Assembly (NCBI GenBank): GCA_017620025.1
Contig: JAFZRF010000020.1
Coordinates: 1 to 51,989 of the forward strand
Length of the DNA: 51,989 bases
DNA from: Ruminococcus sp.
GTDB taxonomy: Bacteria; Bacillota; Clostridia; Oscillospirales; Ruminococcaceae
Direction of reading: 5' to 3'
In this document: positions 7,094 through 15,943 of the stretch, one piece after another
Position numbering within the stretch: the stretch's first letter is position 1
Layout: every line of letters starts with the position of its first letter
The notes under the pieces: model-generated
Told to the model about the DNA's origin: nothing
The model's database searches: none
Seen by the model: the letters and a program-made list of their open reading frames with translations, nothing else
Made by a program: the position numbers and the translations under genes

Positions 7094-9640
7094 ATGGCTG
7101 ACAAGAATAAAGACAACAAGGTATCACTCGAGGATATCCTGTGTGAGTTCACAGGACAGGATGCGGACAATGATACTTCCGAAAAGGACGAGCAGCGCCG
7201 TGTGATACGTGATACCCTTGAACAGACTGCCAAGATCGAAGCCGTCAAGCCGGCGGAGAAGAAGGAAAAGAAGACTGCCATCCCACAGCGGAAGGAGAAG
7301 AAGAACGACTCCTTCAACAGGGCACGCCGCAGTTCGTCGCCGGCTGATGAATTCAAGCCGACCGATCTTTCAAGCAAGAAGACATCATCATCTGATACCG
7401 GTACCTTGACGATCAAGAATAAGCCCGATCCCGTCCCGCACGTACAGGAGGAGGAAAGGGAATCCGAGATACCGGCCATGATACGTCCGATGTCCGATTC
7501 TACCCGTGCCAAGGAGGCTCAGCGGCAGAGGAAAAAGAAGAAGAGAAGAAAGAAGGGCTCCGGCTACACCTACAAGCAGGAGACCGCCGTCGGAGAGTAC
7601 GTTCTCTCGCCTGAAAAGGACGGCAAGAAGAAATACAAGAAGAACGACACCTCGATAAAGGGAGTTCCGGATGCTGTTCCGGGCACCGAGCCGCCTAAGG
7701 GCAGAGAGGTGACGGATATAGTACCGGCGCCGGAAGAGCCGGATATGATCCCGGTACAGGAGATAACAGATCCTGAGGAACTCGGTGCAGAGCAGGATAC
7801 AGCTGCACAGCACGGTACCCAGACGGGCGTGAAGGTAAGGGTCAGAAAGGCCGGCAGCAAAAAGAAGCGCACCAAGCGCATCGTCGATTTCAACTATTAC
7901 GGTGACGTCGAGGATGTCGGCAGGGATATTACTGATCTCACCGGCATAATATCCTCAAGGGTGCTCATACTTGTACTTGCAGCCTTCCTGAGCATATACA
8001 TCACCCTTTGCAGCCAGTTCGATCTTCCGATAGTGAACCTGCTCACACTCAATCATGTATATATCTACATGACGGTGCAGTTCCTTCTCGGAGCTGTTGC
8101 GGCGGTTGCATCGCTGCCCGTCATGACGAAGGGCATAAAGAATCTCTTCACCGGCAGAGCCGACAGCGATTCACTGACGGCAGCAACGGCGGCGGTATGT
8201 CTCCTTGCGATGATACCCGCATTCTTCAAGGGCGGGCTCGTACAGAATGAGACGATACGCATTTATATGCCCGTCGGTATACTTGCCCTACTGACGAACG
8301 CACTCGGAAAGCTGCTGATCGTGATCAGGGCGAACCGGAACTTCGGTTTCGTATCCAAGGAGTTCGACAGGCACGCAGTAGTATACGTGCGTGACGAGGA
8401 GAGGGCGGAGCGCCTTACCAGAGGCACTCTCGGCGACTTCCCGATACTTGCCGCAATGCGCAAGACCAACTTTATCACAGACTTCCTGAGATACAGCTAC
8501 TCATCGGATATCACCGACAGCTACTGCCGCAAGGCGGTACCGATATGTCTGATATTCTCGGCAGTCGTATCCCTGATAGTCACCCTGCTTCGCGGCGGTA
8601 TGCTGTTCTCTGCGGGCTCGGCAGCGTTTTTCTTCTCGCTGTTCAGTATGCTCGTAAGTGCGGCAGCCTGCACGGCAATGCCTTTCGTAGTGAATATACC
8701 GCTTGAGAACGCCTCTGTAGCGTCTCTGAGAAACAAGGGCATCATCCTCGGCTATCAGAGCGTTGACGATCTCTACGATGCGAACTCCCTGCTCATCACG
8801 GCTGACAAGCTGTTCCCGGCAGGCACGGTGAGAATGGACGAGATAAAGCTTTTCTCCAACACCAAGCTTGACGAGGCGATGCAGTACGCCGCAAGCCTTG
8901 CATCAAGGGCAGGCAGCGTCATGACTCAGGTGTTCGGCATATCTGAGGAGAAGGGCGAGAAGATGCTCGATATCGAGAACTACTCCTACGAGGACGGTCT
9001 CGGAGTATGCGGCTGGCTCAACAACAAGCGTGTGCTCCTCGGAAGCCGTGACCACATGATTAACCACAGCATCGAAGGACTCCCTACCAAGAACAAGGAG
9101 GCGGAGCTCGTCGGAGAGGGAAGAGAAGCTCTCTATCTCTCGGTATCCGGCAATATATCGGCACTCTTCACCGTGAGCCTGCGCCCTGACAGATATATCA
9201 AGCGCTGGTTCAAGAAGCTCCACCGCAGCAAGGTGTGCGTAGTGGTAAGGGCTGTTGATCCCTGTCTCTCATCCGCAAGACTCGCTTCACTTATGGAAGT
9301 GCCGGAGGATATGATCAAGGTCCTTCCGAAGCGTCTCCATGAGGACTTCGACGCAGAGACCAAGAGCGCAGTAAGGCTCAGCGCATCGCTTGCCTGCACC
9401 GGCAGGTTCACTTCGATGGCACAGCTCCTGCTCGGTATAAAGTCAGTTCACGCCTCGGCTGTATCAGGACTTCTTGTGCAGACCGTTTCGATCCTCCTCG
9501 GACTCGGACTCGGACTGCTGCTGATACTCTCAAAGGCCTTTGCAGTGAAATATGCCTATATGTCGGCCGCTGCACTTGTGATATACAACCTGTTCTTCAC
9601 TGTGCTGACATACCTGATAGTCAGCATAAGGAAGCCATAA
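7094..9640 (+). CDS. Large membrane protein resembling a degenerate P-type ATPase
   Basis: This 848-residue protein starts with about 270 hydrophilic, Lys-rich residues (runs such as KKKKRRKKG), followed by membrane segments at about 285-310, 320-345, 360-380 and 390-410, another pair near 490-545, and a C-terminal pair near 785-840. The middle resembles P-type ATPase cytoplasmic domains (GVCGWLNNKRVLLGSRDHM; SALFTVSLRPDRYIKRWFKKL). The catalytic motifs are spoiled: where DKTGT is expected the sequence reads ADKLFPAGT (Asp571), TGD is replaced by RAVD, and GDGxND is absent. I suggest a non-transporting P-type-ATPase relative. The ATG at 7094 is preferred over GTG 7079 because GAGGAGGG lies just before it. 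The LCP gene follows after 82 bases. Confidence 0.6.
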   Translation: MADKNKDNKVSLEDILCEFTGQDADNDTSEKDEQRRVIRDTLEQTAKIEAVKPAEKKEKKTAIPQRKEKKNDSFNRARRSSSPADEFKPTDLSSKKTSSSDTGTLTIKNKPDPVPHVQEEERESEIPAMIRPMSDSTRAKEAQRQRKKKKRRKKGSGYTYKQETAVGEYVLSPEKDGKKKYKKNDTSIKGVPDAVPGTEPPKGREVTDIVPAPEEPDMIPVQEITDPEELGAEQDTAAQHGTQTGVKVRVRKAGSKKKRTKRIVDFNYYGDVEDVGRDITDLTGIISSRVLILVLAAFLSIYITLCSQFDLPIVNLLTLNHVYIYMTVQFLLGAVAAVASLPVMTKGIKNLFTGRADSDSLTAATAAVCLLAMIPAFFKGGLVQNETIRIYMPVGILALLTNALGKLLIVIRANRNFGFVSKEFDRHAVVYVRDEERAERLTRGTLGDFPILAAMRKTNFITDFLRYSYSSDITDSYCRKAVPICLIFSAVVSLIVTLLRGGMLFSAGSAAFFFSLFSMLVSAAACTAMPFVVNIPLENASVASLRNKGIILGYQSVDDLYDANSLLITADKLFPAGTVRMDEIKLFSNTKLDEAMQYAASLASRAGSVMTQVFGISEEKGEKMLDIENYSYEDGLGVCGWLNNKRVLLGSRDHMINHSIEGLPTKNKEAELVGEGREALYLSVSGNISALFTVSLRPDRYIKRWFKKLHRSKVCVVVRAVDPCLSSARLASLMEVPEDMIKVLPKRLHEDFDAETKSAVRLSASLACTGRFTSMAQLLLGIKSVHASAVSGLLVQTVSILLGLGLGLLLILSKAFAVKYAYMSAAALVIYNLFFTVLTYLIVSIRKP

Positions 9641-9648
9641 ATCAAGGG

Positions 9649-9671
9649 ACCTGTACCTCTCCGGTACAGGT
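9649..9671 (+). terminator. Short hairpin between the ATPase-like and LCP genes
   Basis: ACCTGTACC and GGTACAGGT form a 9-bp stem with a 5-base loop. The following sequence (TCTTG) is only weakly T-rich, so it may be an attenuator, not a full terminator. Confidence 0.4.
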
Positions 9672-9722
9672 TCTTGAATATCCGCCGTCCGGTCAGCGGG
9701 CGGCTGACGAAAGGAGAACGCT

Positions 9723-11258
9723 ATGTCAGACGGAAAAAAGAAACTTGTACGTTCCGACAAGCAGACAGTAAATACAGACAACGAGACCACGATGTTCATA
9801 CCCGGAGGCGGACAGCCTCAGCAGGCGCAGCAGTACGGCGCCCCGCAGGGGCAGCAGCCCTATTACGGACAGCCTCAGCAGGCACAGCAGTACGGCGCTC
9901 CGCAGGGCCAGCAGCCTTATTACGGGCAGCCTCAGCAGCCGCAGTACGGCGCACCGCAGGGGCAGCAGCCCTATTACGGACAGCCGCAGTACGGCGCCCC
10001 GCAGGGGCAGCAGCCCTACTACGGACAGCCACAGCAGCCGCAGTACGGCGCACCGCAGGGGCAGCAGCCCTACTACGGACAGCCGCAGCAGGTACAGTAC
10101 AGCGCCCCGCAGCAGCCCTATTACGGGCAGCCTCAGCCTCAGCAGCGCAGAACTCAGCAGAGCAGCAGCTCATCCGGAAAGAAGAAAAAGCAGCAGAGCA
10201 GCCGTCCGAAGCAGGAAAGAAGAACTGTGTCCGAACCTGTTGCAGCCGCTGCTGCACCGAGCAGACACAGAGGACTTCCCGTTCCGAAGTTCATCAAGCG
10301 TTTTATCACCACGCTGATACTGCTTGCACTCCTGCTTTTCGGCTGTTATTCATGTGCATCGTTCATGGTGATTAAACGCCTTGACCATCAGACAGTCGGC
10401 AGCCGTGTAAGGACTAAGGGCGCAATGAATGCCTCCTACGTTTCAAGCATACTCCTTATCGGTACGGACGGACGTCTTACCGGCGAACCGAGCCGCTCTG
10501 ACACGATGATACTGATGTCGATAAACAGCAAGACCAAAGAAGTGGTGCTCACCTCCTTCATGCGTGACTGCTACGTCAATATCCCGGGCTACGGCTACAA
10601 CAAGCTCAATTCCGCCTACGTCAGCGGAGGCGCAGGTCTCCTTATGGATACCATCGAGAGCAACTTCAACGTGAAGGTCGATGACTATGTATGCGTCAAT
10701 TTCGTATCCTTTGCCAACATCGTGGATGCGGTCGGAGGCCTTGACCTCTCCGTAAGCGATGCAGAGGCAGGCGAGATAAACACTATCCTCCAGGCAGAGG
10801 TGAACGGCCTTATGGGCGACGACACCAACGACAGCCTGCTCTCGGGCGGCGGAAAGCTGCACCTCAACGGAAAGCAGGTGCTCTCCTACGCACGTATCCG
10901 CTATATCGGAAATGCCGATTTCGAGAGAACGAGCCGTCAGCGTGAGGTGCTTACGCTCCTCGCCAAGAAGCTCCGCAGCTTCAAGCCCTCGGTAATTACC
11001 GGAGTTGTGAAGAACGTTGTTCCCAATGTGGGGACGAACATGAGCGATATGGATATGTATACCATGAGTCTGAAGCTCCCGTTCATACTCAAATACGACT
11101 TCCGTCAGGTACAGATACCTGCGGAGGGAACATACTGGGAGGTATGGGATGACAATGCCGGCTCGGCGCTCGGAGTAGATTTCGATGCCAATCAGGCAGT
11201 CATTAAGGATAATGTCTTCACAAAGGAGAAGACAGCAGCAGAGGAGGCTGAGGAATGA
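9723..11258 (+). CDS. LytR-CpsA-Psr (LCP) family wall-polymer ligase with Gln/Pro-rich repeat tail
   Basis: The protein has 511 residues. After a short basic start, about residues 30-140 are tandem repeats of the form YGAPQGQQPYYGQPQQ. A basic stretch, one membrane segment (about 196-222) and an LCP domain follow (ILLIGTDGRLTGEPSRSDTMIL, TSFMRDCYVNIPGYGYNKLNSAY, YARIRYIGNADFERTSRQREVL, which carries the conserved Arg residues). LCP enzymes attach anionic polymers to peptidoglycan from lipid carriers. The repeats lie on the cytoplasmic side if the membrane segment is single. AAGGAG precedes the ATG. It overlaps the following lipoprotein gene by 4 bases. Confidence 0.93.
   Translation: MSDGKKKLVRSDKQTVNTDNETTMFIPGGGQPQQAQQYGAPQGQQPYYGQPQQAQQYGAPQGQQPYYGQPQQPQYGAPQGQQPYYGQPQYGAPQGQQPYYGQPQQPQYGAPQGQQPYYGQPQQVQYSAPQQPYYGQPQPQQRRTQQSSSSSGKKKKQQSSRPKQERRTVSEPVAAAAAPSRHRGLPVPKFIKRFITTLILLALLLFGCYSCASFMVIKRLDHQTVGSRVRTKGAMNASYVSSILLIGTDGRLTGEPSRSDTMILMSINSKTKEVVLTSFMRDCYVNIPGYGYNKLNSAYVSGGAGLLMDTIESNFNVKVDDYVCVNFVSFANIVDAVGGLDLSVSDAEAGEINTILQAEVNGLMGDDTNDSLLSGGGKLHLNGKQVLSYARIRYIGNADFERTSRQREVLTLLAKKLRSFKPSVITGVVKNVVPNVGTNMSDMDMYTMSLKLPFILKYDFRQVQIPAEGTYWEVWDDNAGSALGVDFDANQAVIKDNVFTKEKTAAEEAEE
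9813..10140 (+). repeat. In-frame tandem repeats coding YGAPQGQQPYYGQPQ units
   Basis: Near-identical DNA units of about 45-57 bases repeat six to seven times inside the LCP gene. The units differ by loss or gain of a CAGCAG block, so copy number may vary between strains. The high similarity between units, with mostly synonymous differences, suggests recent expansion. Confidence 0.85.
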
Positions 11259-12337
11259 AAAAGAGAATACTGAGCCTTGCTGTGGCAGCTTGTATGCTTA
11301 CGGGCTGCTCGGCAGCAGATAAGCTTCTCGGCAATAAGGAATACGAACCACCGGAGGACGTTACCCCCTTCAACAAGGTAGAGCTTACGAACTACTTCGA
11401 GGGCGAGGAGGATTCACTCTGGTATCAGCAGCTCCGTGAGAAGCTCACCGCTCTTGAGCTTGAGCCTGTACTCGATGAGAGAGTCGGCACTTCTGAGCTC
11501 AAGCAGACCTTTGAAGAGATGCGCAATGACTGTCCGGAGGTATTCTGGTACGGCGGATGGAGTATGCACCCGAAGGGTGATTCCACCCGTGTTGAGGTCA
11601 CCATCCTTCAGGGACTCGAGGCTGACGATCTGCCGAAGATGTATGACGAACTGAAGGAGGCGGCACAGGAGATAATCAACGAGATACCCTCAGGCAGCAG
11701 CGACTATGAAAAGGCACTCTTTGTACACGACTATATCGCAAATCACTGCGAATATGACTATGATTCCATGCATGAGGATCATATGGGACTCTGGCATACT
11801 TCCTACGGTGCACTGGTCGATCATAAGGCTGTTTGCGCCGGATATGCAGAGGCTTTCCAGTACCTCATGAAGCTTCTCGGTATCGAGGGCGGCGTATGTT
11901 CCGGCTTCTCATACAGAGGCGGCAGCCACGCATGGAACTACATAAAGCTTGACGGCCACGACTACTGGATAGATGTCACATGGGATGACTACGAGGGACA
12001 TGATCCCGGCCACGCCTACTTCCTGTTCAACGATGAGCAGATGCTCCGTACACGCTGGCTCGATGCCGGACAGAACTACGCACCTGAGTGCGACTCCTCC
12101 GATGTGAGCTGGTACAAGAAGAACAATGCATACTTCACGGAGTACAACGAGGATTCAATCTCTGCCATCACATCTGCGAACGGCGGAAAATGCGATATCA
12201 TGTTCAGCGATTTCGAGACATACAAGACAGCCCTTGACGAGCTTATCGGCAAGAACCATATGTTCAAGCTTGACGGCGTAACAGGCTCAGTAACATACGA
12301 CCGTGACGACAGAATGTACGTTTTCAGAATACTTTAA
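11255..12337 (+). CDS. Transglutaminase-like lipoprotein
   Basis: The 360-residue protein begins with a lipoprotein signal (LTGC, lipidated Cys18). A transglutaminase-like core follows with a complete catalytic triad: Cys194 (KAVCAGYAEAF), His225 (SHAWNYIKLDG) and Asp240 (YWIDVTWDD). Bacterial members of this superfamily are usually cysteine peptidases or peptidoglycan-related enzymes, not true cross-linkers. A C-terminal region of about 90 residues (from about residue 270) has no motif I recognise. The start ATGA overlaps the LCP stop, so it is translationally coupled to a wall-polymer ligase. A strong terminator follows directly. Confidence 0.88.
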   Translation: MKKRILSLAVAACMLTGCSAADKLLGNKEYEPPEDVTPFNKVELTNYFEGEEDSLWYQQLREKLTALELEPVLDERVGTSELKQTFEEMRNDCPEVFWYGGWSMHPKGDSTRVEVTILQGLEADDLPKMYDELKEAAQEIINEIPSGSSDYEKALFVHDYIANHCEYDYDSMHEDHMGLWHTSYGALVDHKAVCAGYAEAFQYLMKLLGIEGGVCSGFSYRGGSHAWNYIKLDGHDYWIDVTWDDYEGHDPGHAYFLFNDEQMLRTRWLDAGQNYAPECDSSDVSWYKKNNAYFTEYNEDSISAITSANGGKCDIMFSDFETYKTALDELIGKNHMFKLDGVTGSVTYDRDDRMYVFRIL

Positions 12338-12346
12338 AAGCAAAAG

Positions 12347-12378
12347 GCCCGTGAGCAGATAGCTCACGGGCTGTTTTT
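12347..12378 (+). terminator. Rho-independent terminator of the 7094-12337 genes
   Basis: GCCCGTGAGC and GCTCACGGGC form a 10-bp stem followed by TGTTTTTG. Confidence 0.9.
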
Positions 12379-12397
12379 GTAAGATAGTAAGTTTAAT

Positions 12398-12599
12398 CAG
12401 TTTGGGATTCTAAAGGGGCTGCGCCCCTTTAGCGGAGTCCAGAGGCAGAGCCTGGGGTGGGGTGTGGGGCAACGCCCCGCATATATCCGCAGGGCGCTTC
12501 GCAAGGGGTGAATTCCAAAACAGTCCGGGGGACTGTTTTGGAAGAGGGGACGCCTTGCAAGTGAAGGCGTCCCCTGATAAAACTACGGTTTACTGACAA
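12398..12599 (+). repeat. Dispersed multi-hairpin repeat, copy B
   Basis: A full copy, from CAGTTTGGGATTC to the TTTACTGAC tail. It has the stems AAAGGGG/CCCCTTT, GGGGC/GCCCC, CCAAAACAG/CTGTTTTGG and GGGGACGCC/GGCGTCCCC. The CCAGAGG stem is damaged here (right arm GCCTGGGG). It lies between two convergent genes and is bracketed by two similar terminator hairpins (12347-12371 and 12607-12632). Confidence 0.9.
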
Positions 12600-12601
12600 A
12601 C

Positions 12602-12631
12602 AAAAAACCCGTGAGCGGAAAACTCACGGGC
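12602..12631 (-). terminator. Terminator of the minus-strand aminotransferase gene
   Basis: Read on the minus strand, CCCGTGAG/CTCACGGG form a stem followed by six T. It sits 17 bases after the stop codon. Confidence 0.85.
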
Positions 12632-12647
12632 TGTTATACTATTCAGA

Positions 12648-13922
12648 TCATTCAGCAAGCAGCTTCTCAGCAGTTGCAAGCTTCACGCAGATAACGAAGA
12701 GCTCTACTGCCTTTGCCAGGTCTGCCTGAGAGGGATATGTAGGAGCGATACGGATGTTCCTGTCGTCGGGATCCTTGCCGTAGGGGAAGGTTGCGCCGGC
12801 GCCTGTAAGTGTAACGCCTGCCTCTGCACAGAGCGATACTATGCGCTTTGCACAGCCGTTCATGGCGTTGAAGGAAATGAAGTAGCCGCCCTTGGGCTCT
12901 GTCCATTCACCGATTCCGAGAGGTCTGAGCTCCTTCTCGAGTGCATCAAGAACGATCCTGAACTTGGGTGCGATGATCTCCATGTGCTTCTCCATATGCT
13001 TCTGCATGTTCTCGAATGTGCCGAAGAACTTCACATGACGCAGCTGATTCATCTTGTCGTAGCTGATGATGCTGATACCGAGGTACTTTCTCAGCTCATC
13101 CACGTTCTCCTTGCTTGCGCCCATTACCGCAACGCCTGCGCCGGGGAATGTGATCTTTGAAGTTGAACCGAAGATGTATACGATATTCTCATTGCCGGCC
13201 TTCTTTGCCTCGTCGAGGATGTTGAGTATCAGCTTGGGCTCCTTTGTAAGGTGGTGTATGCAGTAGGCATTGTCCCAGAAGATACGGAAATCCTTGGCGG
13301 CGGGCTTCAGGTTCGCAAAGCGGCGTACTGTCTCGTCGCTGTAGCATACGCCCTCCGGATTGGAGTACTGCGGTACGCACCAGATACCCTTTACTGAGGG
13401 ATCATTGTTTACGTATTCCTCTACCATATCCATATCCGGGCCTTCGGAAGTCATCGGGATGTTTATCATTTTGATGCCGAAGAACTCTGTTACCTTGAAG
13501 TGTCTGTCATAGCCGGGCACAGGACAGAGAAATTTGATCTCCCCGCACTGTGACCAGGGCTTTTCGCCGAGTATGCCTTTATTGTAAGCGGTCTGTACTG
13601 CCCAGTACATTGCATTGAGACTGGAGTTGCCGAAGATGATGACTTCATCGTCATTGACGCCGATCATGTCGGAGAAGAGCTTCTTTGCCTCCGGGATGCC
13701 GTCGAGCACACCGTAGTTGCGGACGTCTGTGCCGCACTCGCTCATGAAGTCATTGTCGCTGAACACGTCGAGCATTGAAACGCTCAGCTCGAGCTGCTCC
13801 TTGCAGGGGTTTCCCCTTGCCATATTAAGTGAGAGCGCCTGAGCCTTGAAGCCGTCATAGAGCGACTGAACGCTGTCTCTGAAGCTGACGAGCTCGTCTC
13901 TGGACATCTGTGATAAATACAT
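12648..13922 (-). CDS. PLP-dependent aminotransferase, class I/II (MocR-type aminotransferase family)
   Basis: This 424-residue soluble protein resembles the stand-alone family of PLP aminotransferases labelled Aminotran_MocR, without a DNA-binding domain. Visible motifs are NMARGNPCKEQL near the start, FGNSSLNAMYWA, YSNPEGVCYS, FWDNAYCIHHL (Asp contacting the PLP ring) and GSTSKITFPGAGVAV, which holds the Schiff-base lysine. It probably moves amino groups between an amino acid such as aspartate or alanine and a 2-oxo acid; the substrate is not clear. The ATG at 13922 is chosen because AAAGG lies 8 bases before it; a GTG at 13934 touches that ribosome site. It is a single-gene unit with its own terminator. 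Confidence 0.85.
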   Translation of the reverse strand: MYLSQMSRDELVSFRDSVQSLYDGFKAQALSLNMARGNPCKEQLELSVSMLDVFSDNDFMSECGTDVRNYGVLDGIPEAKKLFSDMIGVNDDEVIIFGNSSLNAMYWAVQTAYNKGILGEKPWSQCGEIKFLCPVPGYDRHFKVTEFFGIKMINIPMTSEGPDMDMVEEYVNNDPSVKGIWCVPQYSNPEGVCYSDETVRRFANLKPAAKDFRIFWDNAYCIHHLTKEPKLILNILDEAKKAGNENIVYIFGSTSKITFPGAGVAVMGASKENVDELRKYLGISIISYDKMNQLRHVKFFGTFENMQKHMEKHMEIIAPKFRIVLDALEKELRPLGIGEWTEPKGGYFISFNAMNGCAKRIVSLCAEAGVTLTGAGATFPYGKDPDDRNIRIAPTYPSQADLAKAVELFVICVKLATAEKLLAE

Positions 13923-14269
13923 AGCAGTACACACCTTTCAGTTTTCAGTAAAGTTCCGTTCGGGCAGCGGTAGCCGTGCCGCAGGTCATTGACTGTCAAA
14001 TAAAAGTATACCATACTGTTAAGGTTTTATCAAGAGACAAGATAACAAATAATAAATGGTGATTACGGCTGTTTTTTGGCAGTTTTCGCATATTAAAATG
14101 GGAATATGTCTATATGTGAAGTAAAGCTGTACGCCGTTGACGGACAGTGAATCGTCATGTTGTATGAAAATTAAGTGAAATTATTGACAAGTATATAATA
14201 AAGATGTATAATGAAAGAAGATAAAGACCAACGGGATTGGGAAGATACTGAAAAAAAGGAGGTTTCATT
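13923..14269. other. Divergent intergenic region
   Basis: It lies between the minus-strand aminotransferase gene and the plus-strand dockerin protein gene. The only features I see are the ribosome site of each gene and the consensus promoter at 14184-14212. The centre is AT-rich and has no reading frame of note. Confidence 0.6.
14184..14212 (+). promoter_or_regulatory. Consensus SigA-type promoter for the dockerin transglutaminase gene
   Basis: TTGACA at 14184-14189 and TATAAT at 14207-14212 are separated by 17 bases, a perfect consensus. The start codon is 58 bases further on. Confidence 0.85.
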
Positions 14270-15892
14270 ATGAAACGATTTCTGCGATCAGCATTTTCTC
14301 TTTTGACGTCAGCTGCTTTCCTTATGGGGGGCAGCGCAGTTTCGGCACAAGCCTCATTGCTCCCGGAAGAGGCAGGAGTTATTGAGAACACAGACTTTAT
14401 GACAGTAGGAGAATACGAAGAGGAGGGCACCTACAGCACAGAGCAGTTCATTACGGGACAGACTGCAAAGGTAATGGCGAATTACAACGAAGGCGCCTTT
14501 AACCTCGGGTATTACCTCGACGCAAACAATTCGGCGGTATACGCTGAATTCATCAAGCTCATCAATCCGTACTTCGATATGGTAGTGGTCGATCTGCCGG
14601 AGCCCGTGACATTCACGGCTTCTTCACGCTCTCTTTCGAGCGAAGCAGATCAGAAGGCCTTTGAGGACGCTGTCTTCGGGGTGTTCCGTCCGGCTATGGA
14701 CTGCGCGGTATTCGATATCCCGGAGCTTTTCTGGATCGATGAATCGCTCGTCGGTGTCAGAGCGGAGGATATCAGGTATTCAAGGAGCTTCTTCTCCTCG
14801 AAGTACACCTTCACGCTCAACAGTATAGCATTCCTTCCGGCTGCATATCCGGGTTTCGCCTCTGAGGAAGAGGTATGGGAATACAAGGACAAGCTGTGGG
14901 AGGCGGCCGACAATTTCGTAGTAAACGGCAACACACGATATGAGCAGCTCAAGGACATACACGACAAGATATCGAAGTTCACATATTATGACGAGAGCGC
15001 CCCGTTCTCGGGCTCTGCGCTCGGCTCGCTCGTTCAGCCGGGAGTAGTATGCGAGGGCTATTCAAAGGGCTTCAAGATGATATGTGACAGGCTCGATATA
15101 CCATGTGTATGCATCTTCGGAAATTATGACCCTGATGAACTCAGCGCACATATGTGGAATTACGTCCTGATGGACGACGGAAAGTGGTATGCTGTTGATG
15201 TTACCTGGGATGACCTTGACGGTGATCTCGGTATGCAGTATTACTACAAATATTTCCTGAAAGGCTCCGACAACTTCTTCAAGGACCATACACCGTCGGA
15301 GGATTATTCGTACACACACTTCACTTTCCCGGTGATCTCAAAGAGCGATTACGATCCGAACAATGCCGTTCCGGTGACGACAACACAGCCGGCCACCACA
15401 ACGACAACGAGCGTAACGACTACAACAACGGAACCGACCACGACAACAACGACTACCGTAACAACAACATCAACGGCTGAGCCGACTACAACAACAGCTG
15501 AACCCACAACTACAACGGCAAAGCCCACTACCACAACAGCAAAGCCCACTACCACAACGGCCAAGCCAACTACTACAACAGCTAAGCCTACAACTACAAC
15601 GGCTAAGCCTACAACTACAACAGCAAAGCCTACTACCACAACGGCTAAGCCTACTACCGCAACACAGCCCACAACAACTGCTCCGCAGACTACGACGACC
15701 GTTCCTGTCCCTAAGAAGGGAGATGTGAACGGCGACGGAAAGGTGAATATGGCGGATCTTGTAGCGATGGAGCGTTTCCTCCTCGGTGCGGGAGATCTTA
15801 AACAGCCATTGGCCGGAGATCTTGATTCTGACAAGGCTATCACAGTATTCGACCTTGTATTTATGCGGCGTATGCTGATTCAGCTGGCATAA
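14270..15892 (+). CDS. Secreted transglutaminase-like protein with C-terminal dockerin
   Basis: The protein has 540 residues. A signal peptide (1 to about 28, cut after VSAQA) is followed by a mixed domain and a transglutaminase-like core with Cys261 (GVVCEGYSKGF), His294 (AHMWNYVLMDDG) and Asp310 (YAVDVTWDD). A Thr-rich linker (about 365-480, repeats of TTTAKPTT) leads to a type I dockerin (about 484-540) with two calcium-binding loops, GDVNGDGKVNMADL and GDLDSDKAITVFDL. The dockerin should plug this enzyme into a cohesin-bearing scaffold of a cellulosome-type complex. The ATG follows AAAGGAGG. Enzyme target unknown; peptidase or wall-active role is inference. Confidence 0.92.
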   Translation: MKRFLRSAFSLLTSAAFLMGGSAVSAQASLLPEEAGVIENTDFMTVGEYEEEGTYSTEQFITGQTAKVMANYNEGAFNLGYYLDANNSAVYAEFIKLINPYFDMVVVDLPEPVTFTASSRSLSSEADQKAFEDAVFGVFRPAMDCAVFDIPELFWIDESLVGVRAEDIRYSRSFFSSKYTFTLNSIAFLPAAYPGFASEEEVWEYKDKLWEAADNFVVNGNTRYEQLKDIHDKISKFTYYDESAPFSGSALGSLVQPGVVCEGYSKGFKMICDRLDIPCVCIFGNYDPDELSAHMWNYVLMDDGKWYAVDVTWDDLDGDLGMQYYYKYFLKGSDNFFKDHTPSEDYSYTHFTFPVISKSDYDPNNAVPVTTTQPATTTTTSVTTTTTEPTTTTTTTVTTTSTAEPTTTTAEPTTTTAKPTTTTAKPTTTTAKPTTTTAKPTTTTAKPTTTTAKPTTTTAKPTTATQPTTTAPQTTTTVPVPKKGDVNGDGKVNMADLVAMERFLLGAGDLKQPLAGDLDSDKAITVFDLVFMRRMLIQLA

Positions 15893-15903
15893 TGTAAAGA
15901 TAT

Positions 15904-15940
15904 ACCCGGAGGCGGTCTCAGGACTGCTTCCGGGTTTTTC
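15904..15940 (+). terminator. Terminator of the dockerin transglutaminase gene
   Basis: ACCCGGAGGC and GCTTCCGGGT pair, with one G-T pair, and are followed by TTTTC. Confidence 0.85.
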
Positions 15941-15943
15941 CGT

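Noticed and set aside
9674-10375. Ala/Arg-rich 233-codon frame overlapping the LCP gene
   Set aside because: It is the +1 frame of the Gln/Pro repeats and has no separate start signal.
15470-15670. Possible CRISPR-like array (regular short repeats)
   Set aside because: The repeats are in-frame codons for TTTAKPTT with no unique spacers. No cas genes are seen anywhere in the window.
15349-15843. Val-rich frame on the minus strand
   Set aside because: It is the antisense of the Thr-rich linker repeats.
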